Source: a virus
Length of the DNA: 21,990 nucleotides
Virus record (IMG/VR): IMGVR_UViG_3300046467_000779
Span: 1 to 21,990 of that record
Reading direction: 5' to 3' (one strand)
Position 1 is the stretch's first letter, and the number at the start of each line of letters is the position of its first letter. A program made the translations under genes and the position numbers. The notes beneath the pieces were generated by a model that did no database searches, had not been told where the DNA came from, and saw nothing but the letters and a program-made list of their open reading frames with translations. Of this stretch, positions 1-6,683 are shown one piece after another.

Positions 1-1798
1 CAGCATAACCAACAGCAACATTACGAGCTCCAGTTATATTAGATGATAAAGTACGAGCACCTACTGCTGTGTTGTAAGATGCAGTTGTATTCACTAATAA
101 AGATTGATAACCAACTCCCGTATTATTATCACCATCAGAAATAACCTTTCCAGCATCATCACCGATAATTGTGTTGTAGTTACCACCACTTACGATGCTC
201 TCACCTGCGTTGACACCTGCTACAAAGTTAGAAGTTCCTGCGGTTATGGTTTTAATATCGCCTTCAATTGCAAGAGCTGGACCTGTTCCAGCATTCGCTA
301 TTTTAAATGCAGCAAACGGAGCAACACTATCAGTTACATCAACAAAACAAAGAGCTGCATCACCTGATATTACATCATTACGATGCTCTTCTATATAAAA
401 AGCCATTTCTCCAGCGACCATTCCATCTATATGTAATCTAGCAGCAGGACTTGCAGTTCCTATACCTACCTGTTCTGTACTATCTACAGTCATCCACGTT
501 GCATTTGAATTATTTGTTAGACCAGACACAGCTCCACCTGCTGCAGCTTCCCAAGCGACCCCACTTCCTGTTGAAGTTAGAACTTGTCCGTCAGAACCTT
601 GACCACCATTAATTTTAAAATTATCTGCGTCCATGTAGCCAGTAACTTCTACGCCACCTGTTACTGTGGCTAGTTTCTCTGCGTTATCGTAATAAAGTTT
701 TACAAAAGAATTTTCATCTGCTCGTAACATTGTTTCGTTATTAGCTGCATTTCTTAGATAAAAACTATTACTTCCAATAAGTAAATTTCCTGCACCTGAA
801 TCAATTATTGTTGAGTCAGAGCCATCATGCTGTATGGTTAAATCATCACTTGTTCCTAAAAGAATTTTATCACTATCTTGTAAATCTAAATCTCCACTAA
901 GGGTCAATGCTGTTAATGTTCCTGTACTTGTAATATTTGGTTGTGCTGCCGTTGTTACTGTGGCTGCTGAACCTGAAGCGTCACCAGTTACATTTCCTAC
1001 AACTGCTCCTGTAAATTGTGTTCCAGTTAATATTCCAGAACTTGGATTATATGTTAAACCTGTGTCTGTTTCTATTCCTTGACTACCTGTAGCACCATCT
1101 ACAAAAGTTGGATAAACTGTTTCATCTGTACTATTGTTTGCTGATGCTGTAATTAAATCTGCTGTTCCTGTTGTGTCTTGGTTAAGTGTAGCTACTGTGA
1201 AATCAAGTGTATTATCTCCATCTTGGTATGCAACTGCAATTCCTGATTCTGTATTAGAACCTACCATAGCTCCAACTGTATCTGCTATAGTTTCAGCTAG
1301 TGTTACACCACCTATTGTGATAGCATCAACTTCAGCTGTACCATTAACCCATAAGTTTCTCCATTGTTGACCTGAACTACCTAAGTCAAAAGTGTCATCT
1401 GTATTTGGAATAATATGAGAATTAACATTAGCATTAATTATCATATTATCATCATCTGCATCACCAACTGTTATTGTACCAGCTAGTACAATATTACCTG
1501 AAACATCTACATTAGCATTGATGTCTAGTGTTGTTGCATTGATTTCTACTTCTGTATCAGAAGTTAAGTTGAGAACTCCGTCAGCACTTTGATTAATATA
1601 AGTACCAGAGTCTCCGAATTGTAATCGTCTTGTTGAGTTTAATAGTAAAGCTGTGTCAGCTACATGAGTAAGTGTTACATCTGAATCAGCACCAAAATTT
1701 AATACAGCTCCATCAGATTGTAGTGTTACATCATCATCAAAGAGTAAATCTCCTGCATTATTGATAATTCCTGCTAATTCTCTCGCTTGTGTAGTCAT
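1..1798 (-). CDS. Tail fibre protein, N-terminal 599 codons (3' end beyond window)
   Basis: The frame opens at an ATG (1798-1796) and stays open to the left edge, so the C-terminus is missing. A GAGA-type ribosome site lies about 9 nt upstream. The N-terminus (MTTQARELAGIINNAG) matches the start of the 943-aa fibre at 11894-14725, suggesting a shared virion-attachment segment. Beta-rich fibre modules follow: the NSTDETVYPTFVDGATG module at about residues 217-253, an SDGQVLTSTGSG linker near 400-420, and ARLHIDGMVAGE near 450-475, which also has a counterpart in the 943-aa fibre. From about residue 536 the protein has NTAVG/NVAVG-type repeats (NTAVGARTLSSN and similar), typical of the distal shaft or head of marine phage fibres. 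Such proteins often end in a Peptidase_S74 chaperone domain; whether this one does cannot be seen. Role: probable receptor-binding or structural fibre. The gene follows the two oxygenases with a 30-nt gap holding a late-promoter-like CATAAATA. Confidence 0.85.
   Translation of the reverse strand, partial: MTTQARELAGIINNAGDLLFDDDVTLQSDGAVLNFGADSDVTLTHVADTALLLNSTRRLQFGDSGTYINQSADGVLNLTSDTEVEINATTLDINANVDVSGNIVLAGTITVGDADDDNMIINANVNSHIIPNTDDTFDLGSSGQQWRNLWVNGTAEVDAITIGGVTLAETIADTVGAMVGSNTESGIAVAYQDGDNTLDFTVATLNQDTTGTADLITASANNSTDETVYPTFVDGATGSQGIETDTGLTYNPSSGILTGTQFTGAVVGNVTGDASGSAATVTTAAQPNITSTGTLTALTLSGDLDLQDSDKILLGTSDDLTIQHDGSDSTIIDSGAGNLLIGSNSFYLRNAANNETMLRADENSFVKLYYDNAEKLATVTGGVEVTGYMDADNFKINGGQGSDGQVLTSTGSGVAWEAAAGGAVSGLTNNSNATWMTVDSTEQVGIGTASPAARLHIDGMVAGEMAFYIEEHRNDVISGDAALCFVDVTDSVAPFAAFKIANAGTGPALAIEGDIKTITAGTSNFVAGVNAGESIVSGGNYNTIIGDDAGKVISDGDNNTGVGYQSLLVNTTASYNTAVGARTLSSNITGARNVAVGYA
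1041..1149 (-). repeat. NSTDET fibre module, copy 1 (left-edge fibre)
   Basis: Encodes ASANNSTDETVYPTFVDGAT followed by GSQGIETDTGLTYNPS. It is one of four highly similar in-frame copies in the window (others at 12804-12912, 16541-16649 and 18581-18689), all about 109 nt. Confidence 0.8.
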
Positions 1799-1828
1799 TT
1801 GATGTTTCTCTTGATTATAGTTATACTA

Positions 1829-2443
1829 CTATTTATGAACTTTATAATCTTTAAACCAAGGAGGTAGTCCTAAAAAAGGCCTTCTATCGTATTTATTTTC
1901 TTCTGCTTCGTCTTTAGTTGCATCGTTATAATGTAAAAATACCTGTCCACAATTCTCACCTTCAAATGCTTCTCGCCAATGTTCTAATTCACAACCTTGA
2001 TATATTAACATATCTCCCTGACCCAATAATATACTTGTTCCTTTTTCTCCTTCTTTTCCTGAAGGCTCTAAAAAAATAGGCCATTTATCTCCACCTAAAT
2101 GTAATGTTGTAGATACTTCACAGCTGTATCGGTCTTTGTGTCTTTTTAATTCATCTCCTTTCTTATAAATTCTTGCGTATGAATATGTTTCATTTAATTT
2201 TAATTCTGTTTCTAGTTCTACTCGATATTTAAGTTTCTGTAATAAAGTTTCCATGACTATATCGCCATAATGACTATATGTTTCTGGTATTTGTTCATCA
2301 TTCCATTGACCCCAATCTAGATTAAATTGGGAAATATAACGACTATCAAAAAATAAACGTGCTACTTTTCTTTTATTACAAAAATATTCATAACAAAATT
2401 CTGCTAATTCTCTTGATATTGCTCTTTTAATAACTTTATACAT
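1829..2443 (-). CDS. 2OG-Fe(II) oxygenase family protein (second of a pair)
   Basis: A 204-aa protein of the 2-oxoglutarate/Fe(II) dioxygenase type, a double-stranded beta-helix enzyme that hydroxylates a protein or small-molecule substrate. The iron-binding triad is visible: H102 and D104 in RHKDRYSCEVSTTLHLGG, and H155 in CELEHWREAF. Alternating hydrophobic strands between them (TTLHLGG, WPIFLEPSG, DMLIYQG) fit the jelly-roll core. The basic residue that anchors the 2OG carboxylate usually sits about ten residues after the distal His. Here that stretch reads EGENCGQVFLHY and has no Arg or Lys at that spacing; Q167 is nearest. Activity is therefore less certain than for its neighbour, although similar sequences are familiar from marine myoviruses. 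The start overlaps the upstream oxygenase by 8 nt (ATG inside its final codons) with AGGA just upstream, which implies translational coupling. Substrate unknown. Confidence 0.85.
   Translation of the reverse strand: MYKVIKRAISRELAEFCYEYFCNKRKVARLFFDSRYISQFNLDWGQWNDEQIPETYSHYGDIVMETLLQKLKYRVELETELKLNETYSYARIYKKGDELKRHKDRYSCEVSTTLHLGGDKWPIFLEPSGKEGEKGTSILLGQGDMLIYQGCELEHWREAFEGENCGQVFLHYNDATKDEAEENKYDRRPFLGLPPWFKDYKVHK
1830..1837 (-). promoter_or_regulatory. Late-promoter-like box CATAAATA before left-edge fibre
   Basis: CATAAATA on the minus strand overlaps the last codons (CAT AAA TAG) of the second oxygenase, 31 nt before the fibre ATG at 1798. It differs from the T4 late consensus at the first base. 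It shares the extended sequence ATAAATAGTAGTA with the gp13 promoter, which favours a real signal. Because it overlaps codons, chance cannot be excluded. Confidence 0.4.
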
Positions 2444-3059
2444 AAGGTTGTCCTAAACTCCAACAAACTAGTGAATGTCTAATTCCTTTGGTTACAGGTT
2501 TAACTCTATGCCAAACAAAAGAAGGGAATACAATAATACTACCTTTAGGTCGTATTTCTTTACAAATTTCTGGTTGACTTCCTTCATCGGTACATCTAAA
2601 ATCAAATTCTAAATCTCCACCATTATAATCTTTTGGGTCTGATAAAATTAAAGTCATGGATAGTTTTCTTATTTTCCCATGTTGGTCACTATCGTCTGGT
2701 TCATCATAAGGCGAGGTATCTGCATCACAATGCCAATCATAATATTGTCCTTTCTTATATTCAGTAAACTGACAAGCTTGTGAAAAATCCCATTCATGAT
2801 TCCATTCTGCTTTTTCATTTGCGTCATGTATATAAGGTTGTATTTCTTTATAAATCCATGTATCTGACATCCAAACAATGTCTGATTTTCTTTTCTTCTG
2901 TATATTTTTTAATTCTTCTTTAGTTGGGGGTTCTTTTGCTATTCCTGTACCAGTAAGAGCAATTTGACTTTTGTGACTTAACCCATATTCAATTATGTCA
3001 TCACAAATTTTAGAAGGTATTGCCGATTGGAAATACCAATAATACCATTTTAAATTCAA
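2436..3059 (-). CDS. 2OG-Fe(II) oxygenase, prolyl-4-hydroxylase/PKHD type (first of a pair)
   Basis: A 2OG-Fe(II) dioxygenase of the PKHD/P4Hc type with the complete catalytic set. Numbered from the upstream ATG at 3113, these are H128 and D130 (YYDWHCD), H202 (FPSFVWHRV) and the 2OG-anchoring R212 exactly ten residues later (KGIRHSLVCW). GSIIVFPSFVWHRV and GGDLEF are typical strands of this fold. Start choice: an in-frame ATG exists at 3113, but its first 18 codons overlap the end of the upstream adhesin gene in another frame and do not resemble the family. The expected N-terminus (NLKWYYWYF) begins right after a TTG at 3059, 3 nt past the upstream stop. AGGAG at 3076-3080 lies upstream, though its 16-nt spacing is long, so the start is uncertain. 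The gene overlaps the next oxygenase by 8 nt. Predicted role: hydroxylation of a protein side chain or small molecule in the infected cell. The neighbouring adhesins are candidate substrates by position only. Confidence 0.85.
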   Translation of the reverse strand: MNLKWYYWYFQSAIPSKICDDIIEYGLSHKSQIALTGTGIAKEPPTKEELKNIQKKRKSDIVWMSDTWIYKEIQPYIHDANEKAEWNHEWDFSQACQFTEYKKGQYYDWHCDADTSPYDEPDDSDQHGKIRKLSMTLILSDPKDYNGGDLEFDFRCTDEGSQPEICKEIRPKGSIIVFPSFVWHRVKPVTKGIRHSLVCWSLGQPYV

Positions 3060-3061
3060 TA

Positions 3062-4027
3062 TTAAGTCCAGTTTTCTCCTAAGACAGCAGTATAAACAGC
3101 TTTCATATCCCATATACCTGAAGTGTTCTGTATATCAGTAATTGTGGGTTGTTTAATAATAACTACTCCAGAACCACCAGCTTTGCCTCCAACCGGTGCG
3201 CTGTAATCGGGGTTAGTTTGGCCAGCACCGCCACCACCGCCACCTGTGTTTGCAGTTCCTGCTACTGATGACTGCGAGCTCGGCCAACCGTTGGTACCAG
3301 TACCTTGGCCACCACCGCCAGAACCACCAGTGCCACCTGTAGCAGCAGCATCGCCGCCACCAGCGCCTCCACCTGCTCTTGTTACAGATGAACCTGTGAT
3401 TGAAGAAGCCGTACCAGCACCTCCATGACCACCATCTTTGTAGTTAGAACCATCTACTGCTCTGCCAGCACCACCAGCGGCGCCAGCACCACCGCCACCG
3501 CCGCCACCGCCAAGTGCGTTAGCTCCGCCACCACCGCGGTGACCACCATCATTGCCTTGAGGTGGTGAAGTTGGTGGAGTATTACCGTTGCCACCTCCGG
3601 CACCGTTTGCATGAGAACTCCTACCACCAAGACCACCAGCTGAACCACCAGGATTGCCTGCAGCTTGGAAACCGGCACCAAATCCACCACCTGTAGAAGT
3701 TATAGAAGAAAAAACTGAATTTGTACCATCAACACCTGCTCCATGTGCACCGAGTTCACCTGCACCACCTGCACCTACAGTAATTGGATAAGTTGTTGAT
3801 GCCGAAACAGAAAAACTACTAGCTGTTCTATAACCACCTGCTCCTCCACCACCACCAACTGAACCACCACCACCTGCACCACCAGCAATAACTAAATATT
3901 CAACTGCAGTTGTTTGTGCGGCTGTTGTAAGAGTACCACTTGCATTAAATGTACTTATAATCTCATCTTGGCCATTATCTACTGGCACATTATTTTTGCC
4001 TATTATTCCGCCATTAGCACTAGCCAT
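3062..4027 (-). CDS. Polyglycine-rich adhesin / fibre tip protein
   Basis: A 321-aa protein, over a third glycine. A short N-terminal segment leads into VEYLVIAGGAGGGG and a long array of GGGG, GGAG and GGSGG runs (about residues 43-290), with beta strands such as TTYPITVGAGG between them. The array closes with GGSGVVIIKQP. The C-terminal tag, GIWDMKAVYTAVLGENWT, resembles terminal tags on marine phage virion proteins. Glycine arrays of this kind can pack as polyglycine-II helices, as in the gp38 adhesins of T2/S16-like phages, where loops between helices bind receptor; that analogy is inference. The same layout is seen at the C-terminus of the 1572-aa fibre. A strong ribosome site (AGGAGG, 4034-4039) precedes an ATG that overlaps the upstream gene by 8 nt. 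The gene is clearly GC-richer than its neighbours because of its GGC and GCN codons. Confidence 0.8.
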   Translation of the reverse strand: MASANGGIIGKNNVPVDNGQDEIISTFNASGTLTTAAQTTAVEYLVIAGGAGGGGSVGGGGGAGGYRTASSFSVSASTTYPITVGAGGAGELGAHGAGVDGTNSVFSSITSTGGGFGAGFQAAGNPGGSAGGLGGRSSHANGAGGGNGNTPPTSPPQGNDGGHRGGGGANALGGGGGGGGAGAAGGAGRAVDGSNYKDGGHGGAGTASSITGSSVTRAGGGAGGGDAAATGGTGGSGGGGQGTGTNGWPSSQSSVAGTANTGGGGGGAGQTNPDYSAPVGGKAGGSGVVIIKQPTITDIQNTSGIWDMKAVYTAVLGENWT

Positions 4028-4397
4028 TAGCTACCTCCTCCCATTGTCTGTCTGTTTCGTTCCAAATATAATTTTTACTTACATCATCAGGCTTGTTGAC
4101 TGGCGCTTGCCAATCATCATTAGAATCTAATGCCCAAGATGGATATGGTTTATCAGATATAAATTTATTTTTTGATGAATTGTAAGTATATCCTATGCCT
4201 GCATATTGTTTTCTAAAATTATTATTATAAGAACATTGTTTCCAAGCTACTCCACCTGTTCCATAAGGAACAATAGTTGTAACAAAAGTCTCTGCATCAG
4301 CATGTTGATCGCCACCATTGGCATCGACATCATCATTAGATACTACGATTACTCGTAATACTTCATTGCTTGAATTAAGTTCTGCAAAGTGTGCCAT
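4020..4397 (-). CDS. Small virion-associated protein, MAHFA family (copy 2)
   Basis: A 125-aa protein starting MAHFAELNSSNEVLRVIVV. It contains WKQCSYNNNFRKQYAGIGYTY, the segment KPYPSWALDSNDDWQAP, and ends YIWNETDRQWEEVANG. It is a clear paralogue of the 121-aa protein at 14770-15135: both share the MAHFA start, an FRKxYAxIG core, a Y(P/A)SW motif and the terminal W-N-E segment. Proteins of this type are common next to fibre genes in marine myoviruses and are usually annotated as structural or hypothetical; a fibre-assembly or attachment role is inference from position. No signal peptide or membrane segment is visible. AGGA precedes the ATG. The 3' end carries the strong ribosome site and start of the polyglycine adhesin, so the two are translationally coupled. 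Confidence 0.8.
   Translation of the reverse strand: MAHFAELNSSNEVLRVIVVSNDDVDANGGDQHADAETFVTTIVPYGTGGVAWKQCSYNNNFRKQYAGIGYTYNSSKNKFISDKPYPSWALDSNDDWQAPVNKPDDVSKNYIWNETDRQWEEVANG
4034..4039 (-). promoter_or_regulatory. Strong ribosome binding site of 321-aa adhesin
   Basis: AGGAGG on the minus strand, 6 nt before the ATG at 4027, inside the 3' end of the MAHFA-type gene. It is among the best Shine-Dalgarno matches in the window and implies high expression of the polyglycine adhesin. Confidence 0.75.
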
Positions 4398-4411
4398 GTT
4401 ATGTTCCTTTA

Positions 4412-4774
4412 TTAATCAGTTATTTTTTCGCCTGAAACTGTATATGTAAGATCACTATTTGCTGATCCCACTACTCTTAATAAGTCAGTTTCGTCTAAAT
4501 AAAATGCACTATTCTTATCTATTACTACTAATGTTGCATCTGCTGGTACAGAAACAGTACTTGCTATAGCATGATAAGTTGAACCATTATCTGTGCTTAT
4601 ACTTACCGTTACTGTGGCTGCATTTGTTCCATCTATATTTGCTATGATAATAGTATTAATTTTGTAAACATATTCTGCAGCTACATCTACAATATCTTGA
4701 TTAGATGTTGTAACTGCTCCATTAACACAAAATGCATTAATTGTCGCTACGCTTACTATATTTGGTGTTGCCAT
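4412..4774 (-). CDS. Small virion structural protein (120 aa), function unknown
   Basis: A 120-aa beta-rich protein (MATPNIVSVATINAFCVNG...). Its core, KINTIIIANIDGTNAATVTVSI followed by VSVPADATLVVIDKNSAFYL and DLLRVVGSANSDLTYTVS, looks like a compact jelly-roll or Ig-like domain. Proteins with this pattern recur among structural genes of marine T4-like phages, where they are unnamed. I recognise the family pattern but not a defined function; baseplate or fibre-decoration protein is a reasonable guess. The ribosome site AGGAGA...AGGA lies directly before the ATG. The gene sits 14 nt upstream of the MAHFA-type gene and 18 nt downstream of the 141-aa short fibre gene, so it belongs to the same transcript. 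Confidence 0.75.
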   Translation of the reverse strand: MATPNIVSVATINAFCVNGAVTTSNQDIVDVAAEYVYKINTIIIANIDGTNAATVTVSISTDNGSTYHAIASTVSVPADATLVVIDKNSAFYLDETDLLRVVGSANSDLTYTVSGEKITD

Positions 4775-4792
4775 TTCCTATTTCTCCTAATT

Positions 4793-5218
4793 TTAACCAA
4801 AAACTATAGCCATAGCTATCGCCTTTCCTGTGGACGCCTTTGTGTCCATTTGAGTTTGTATTGCTGATGTTACTCCATCAACATAATTTAATTCTGTTCC
4901 ATCTGCTGTTATTGCAGTACCATTTAAATTAATAGCATCAGTATGTAAAGTTCCATCAATATATCCATCTTTGTACTTTAATGAACTTGTACCTAAATCT
5001 ATTTGATTGTCTGTGACAGGAGATATTGCTCCGTCACCTATTGTTAATCTACCAGATCCACCTGTTGCTATAGTGATTACATCTGAACCACTAAATGTGA
5101 TTGATGTGTTTGTATCACCATCACCTGTAATAGAGTCTAATTCAATATCCCCTACATTAGTTAAGTCCAAATCACTTAATGATCCTACTAATGCTCCTGT
5201 TACTTTTGTATATGCCAT
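4793..5218 (-). CDS. Short tail-fibre-like protein (141 aa)
   Basis: The N-terminal 90 or so residues (MAYTKVTGALVGSLSDLDLTNVGDI, then SITFSGSDVITIATGGSG, RLTIGDGAISPVTDNQIDLG, SLKYKDGYIDGT) are closely similar to those of the 218-aa protein at 6684-7340. The C-terminal third differs: it has one TELNYVDGVTSAIQTQMDTKA fibre repeat and ends in ASTGKAIAMAIVFG, a hydrophobic terminal motif I associate with marine phage fibre proteins. It is probably a short trimeric fibre or fibre adaptor made from the same N-terminal anchor as its paralogue. The 57-nt AT-rich gap before it (5219-5275) has only a weak ribosome site (AGAG) and no exact late promoter box. Confidence 0.75.
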   Translation of the reverse strand: MAYTKVTGALVGSLSDLDLTNVGDIELDSITGDGDTNTSITFSGSDVITIATGGSGRLTIGDGAISPVTDNQIDLGTSSLKYKDGYIDGTLHTDAINLNGTAITADGTELNYVDGVTSAIQTQMDTKASTGKAIAMAIVFG

Positions 5219-5275
5219 TAAACTAATCTCTGTTTCTTGTTGTCATGTTACTGTTATCTTATTTTATATTATATA

Positions 5276-6682
5276 TTATGACCATGCTATTGAAGTTGCG
5301 TGTACTCTTGTAAGTTTACTTCCACTCTGATTGTGAGTAGTAAGTTTATAACACATTGAAGTCCCGCTTGGTTGTCCACTAATATCTAATTGATGAAAAG
5401 CTAGGACTTTTTTATCTGTTCCCCAAGTTCCTTCTTCTACTAGAGTTCCTTGAGTCCAATTAGCTCCTGAGTCTCTTGAAATATAACCTTTAATATCAGT
5501 ATTTATTGTTGCTGTACCAGTTGAATTTTCTATCATTATAACCATGTCTCCACTACTTGGTACAGCAGATGCAGTTGTATCAAGTGACTGTAAAGTAATA
5601 TTAGCTGATTGAGGAGTACTAATAGCATATGTAATATATACAGCTCCAGGTCCTCCATTAGAACTAAGGGCTGAAGTACCTACTCCAGCTGGATAGTTTG
5701 TACTTGTATATCCTGGGGCATTCGCTCCACCCGCAGTATTAGTTGCAGAAGAAATATAAGTTGTACTATGGTAAGAAGAACCTCCTCCTCCAGCATATCC
5801 AGTGCCTCCTGCATGTCCACCTGCACCACCATAGTAGCCTCCGCCGCCACCACCACCGGCCATATAACCACCTGGTTCTGATCCACCTTTACCACCACCA
5901 TTATAAGCTGTACTTCCTGTAGAAGTTTCTTCTGCTCCTCCAATACCACCCTGTAAAGCACTTCCTGTAGTTGGTTGTGTATGTGTTGATGATCCACTAC
6001 CCAGTGCTCCTCCTGCTGATGGTGTTCCGCCGTAACCACCTGTGCTGGATGTTCTTCCACCAGTAGTTCCACCACCACCTGGTCCGTCTTGACCATCACC
6101 AGCACCGCCAGCTCCTGCGGCGATTATGATTGTATTTGCGAAAGTTTTACTTCCTAAAAATACTCCTGAATATCCTCCTCCAGTTCCTCCTGATCCTCCT
6201 TTAGTACCTACAGCACCACCTTGACCAACTGAAACAACTAAATCTGTTCCGTCAGATGTGTAGGCAAGAGTACCTGTAATGTATCCTCCACCACCTCCGT
6301 GTTTTCCACTACCTGAGGAATCAGCACCACCACCGCCACCCCAAGCTCTAATAGTACCAGCAATACTTTGAAGATTGTTCAAAGCTATTGAATCATCTGA
6401 TCCATCATAAGTATAAGTAGTAGTAACAGTATCTGCAGTAGCGGAAGCAGCACCACCATAATATTTAGCGTCTCCACTTCCCCCTAACACTAAGCCAGAT
6501 GAGGCTCCAGTATCAACTCCAGAATTATCTTGATATTCATCTACAATTTGATCTACTAAATTGTATTTTGCTTCTGCATTATCAGAAGCTCTATAGAACC
6601 CGAGCATCGCAACATTTGTCATTAGCGTCTTATCATAATCTGATATCGCTTGATCATATTTTATATCTTTATAATTTGCCAT
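5276..6682 (-). CDS. Glycine-rich adhesin / tail fibre protein with ALK-like glycine-rich domain
   Basis: A 468-aa protein in three parts. Residues 1-105 (MANYKDIKYDQAISDYDKTL...) are non-repetitive. Residues about 106-345 form a glycine-rich domain whose layout (IRAWGGGGG, GGGYSGVFLGSKTFANTIII, AAGAGGAGDGQDGPGGGG, and later GGGGGGGGYYGGAGGHAGG with GGGGSSY) resembles the glycine-rich domain of ALK/LTK-type proteins. Residues about 350-468 are a beta-sandwich-like C-terminal domain (SGDMVIMIENSTGTATINTD, KGYISRDSGANWTQGTLVEE, SGTSMCYKLTTHNQSG) typical of phage structural proteins. Likely role: host-surface adhesin. Unlike the 321-aa adhesin it mostly uses AT-ending glycine codons, matching the surrounding genes. 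It starts 1 nt after the previous stop, with GGAGA inside the last codons of that gene. The ALK resemblance is by eye. Confidence 0.8.
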   Translation of the reverse strand: MANYKDIKYDQAISDYDKTLMTNVAMLGFYRASDNAEAKYNLVDQIVDEYQDNSGVDTGASSGLVLGGSGDAKYYGGAASATADTVTTTYTYDGSDDSIALNNLQSIAGTIRAWGGGGGADSSGSGKHGGGGGYITGTLAYTSDGTDLVVSVGQGGAVGTKGGSGGTGGGYSGVFLGSKTFANTIIIAAGAGGAGDGQDGPGGGGTTGGRTSSTGGYGGTPSAGGALGSGSSTHTQPTTGSALQGGIGGAEETSTGSTAYNGGGKGGSEPGGYMAGGGGGGGYYGGAGGHAGGTGYAGGGGSSYHSTTYISSATNTAGGANAPGYTSTNYPAGVGTSALSSNGGPGAVYITYAISTPQSANITLQSLDTTASAVPSSGDMVIMIENSTGTATINTDIKGYISRDSGANWTQGTLVEEGTWGTDKKVLAFHQLDISGQPSGTSMCYKLTTHNQSGSKLTRVHATSIAWS

Positions 6683-6683
6683 A

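Noticed and set aside
5261-5268. TATAAAAT in the 57-nt gap before the 141-aa gene as a promoter
   Set aside because: It has one extra A relative to the late box, in a strongly AT-rich gap, with no supporting element.
5680-6105. Minus-strand frames of 141 codons (5680-6105) and 78 codons (3454-3690) inside the glycine-rich genes
   Set aside because: These are alternate-frame readings of glycine codon arrays (GGT read as Val or Trp-rich strings). They have no independent ribosome site and no domain content.
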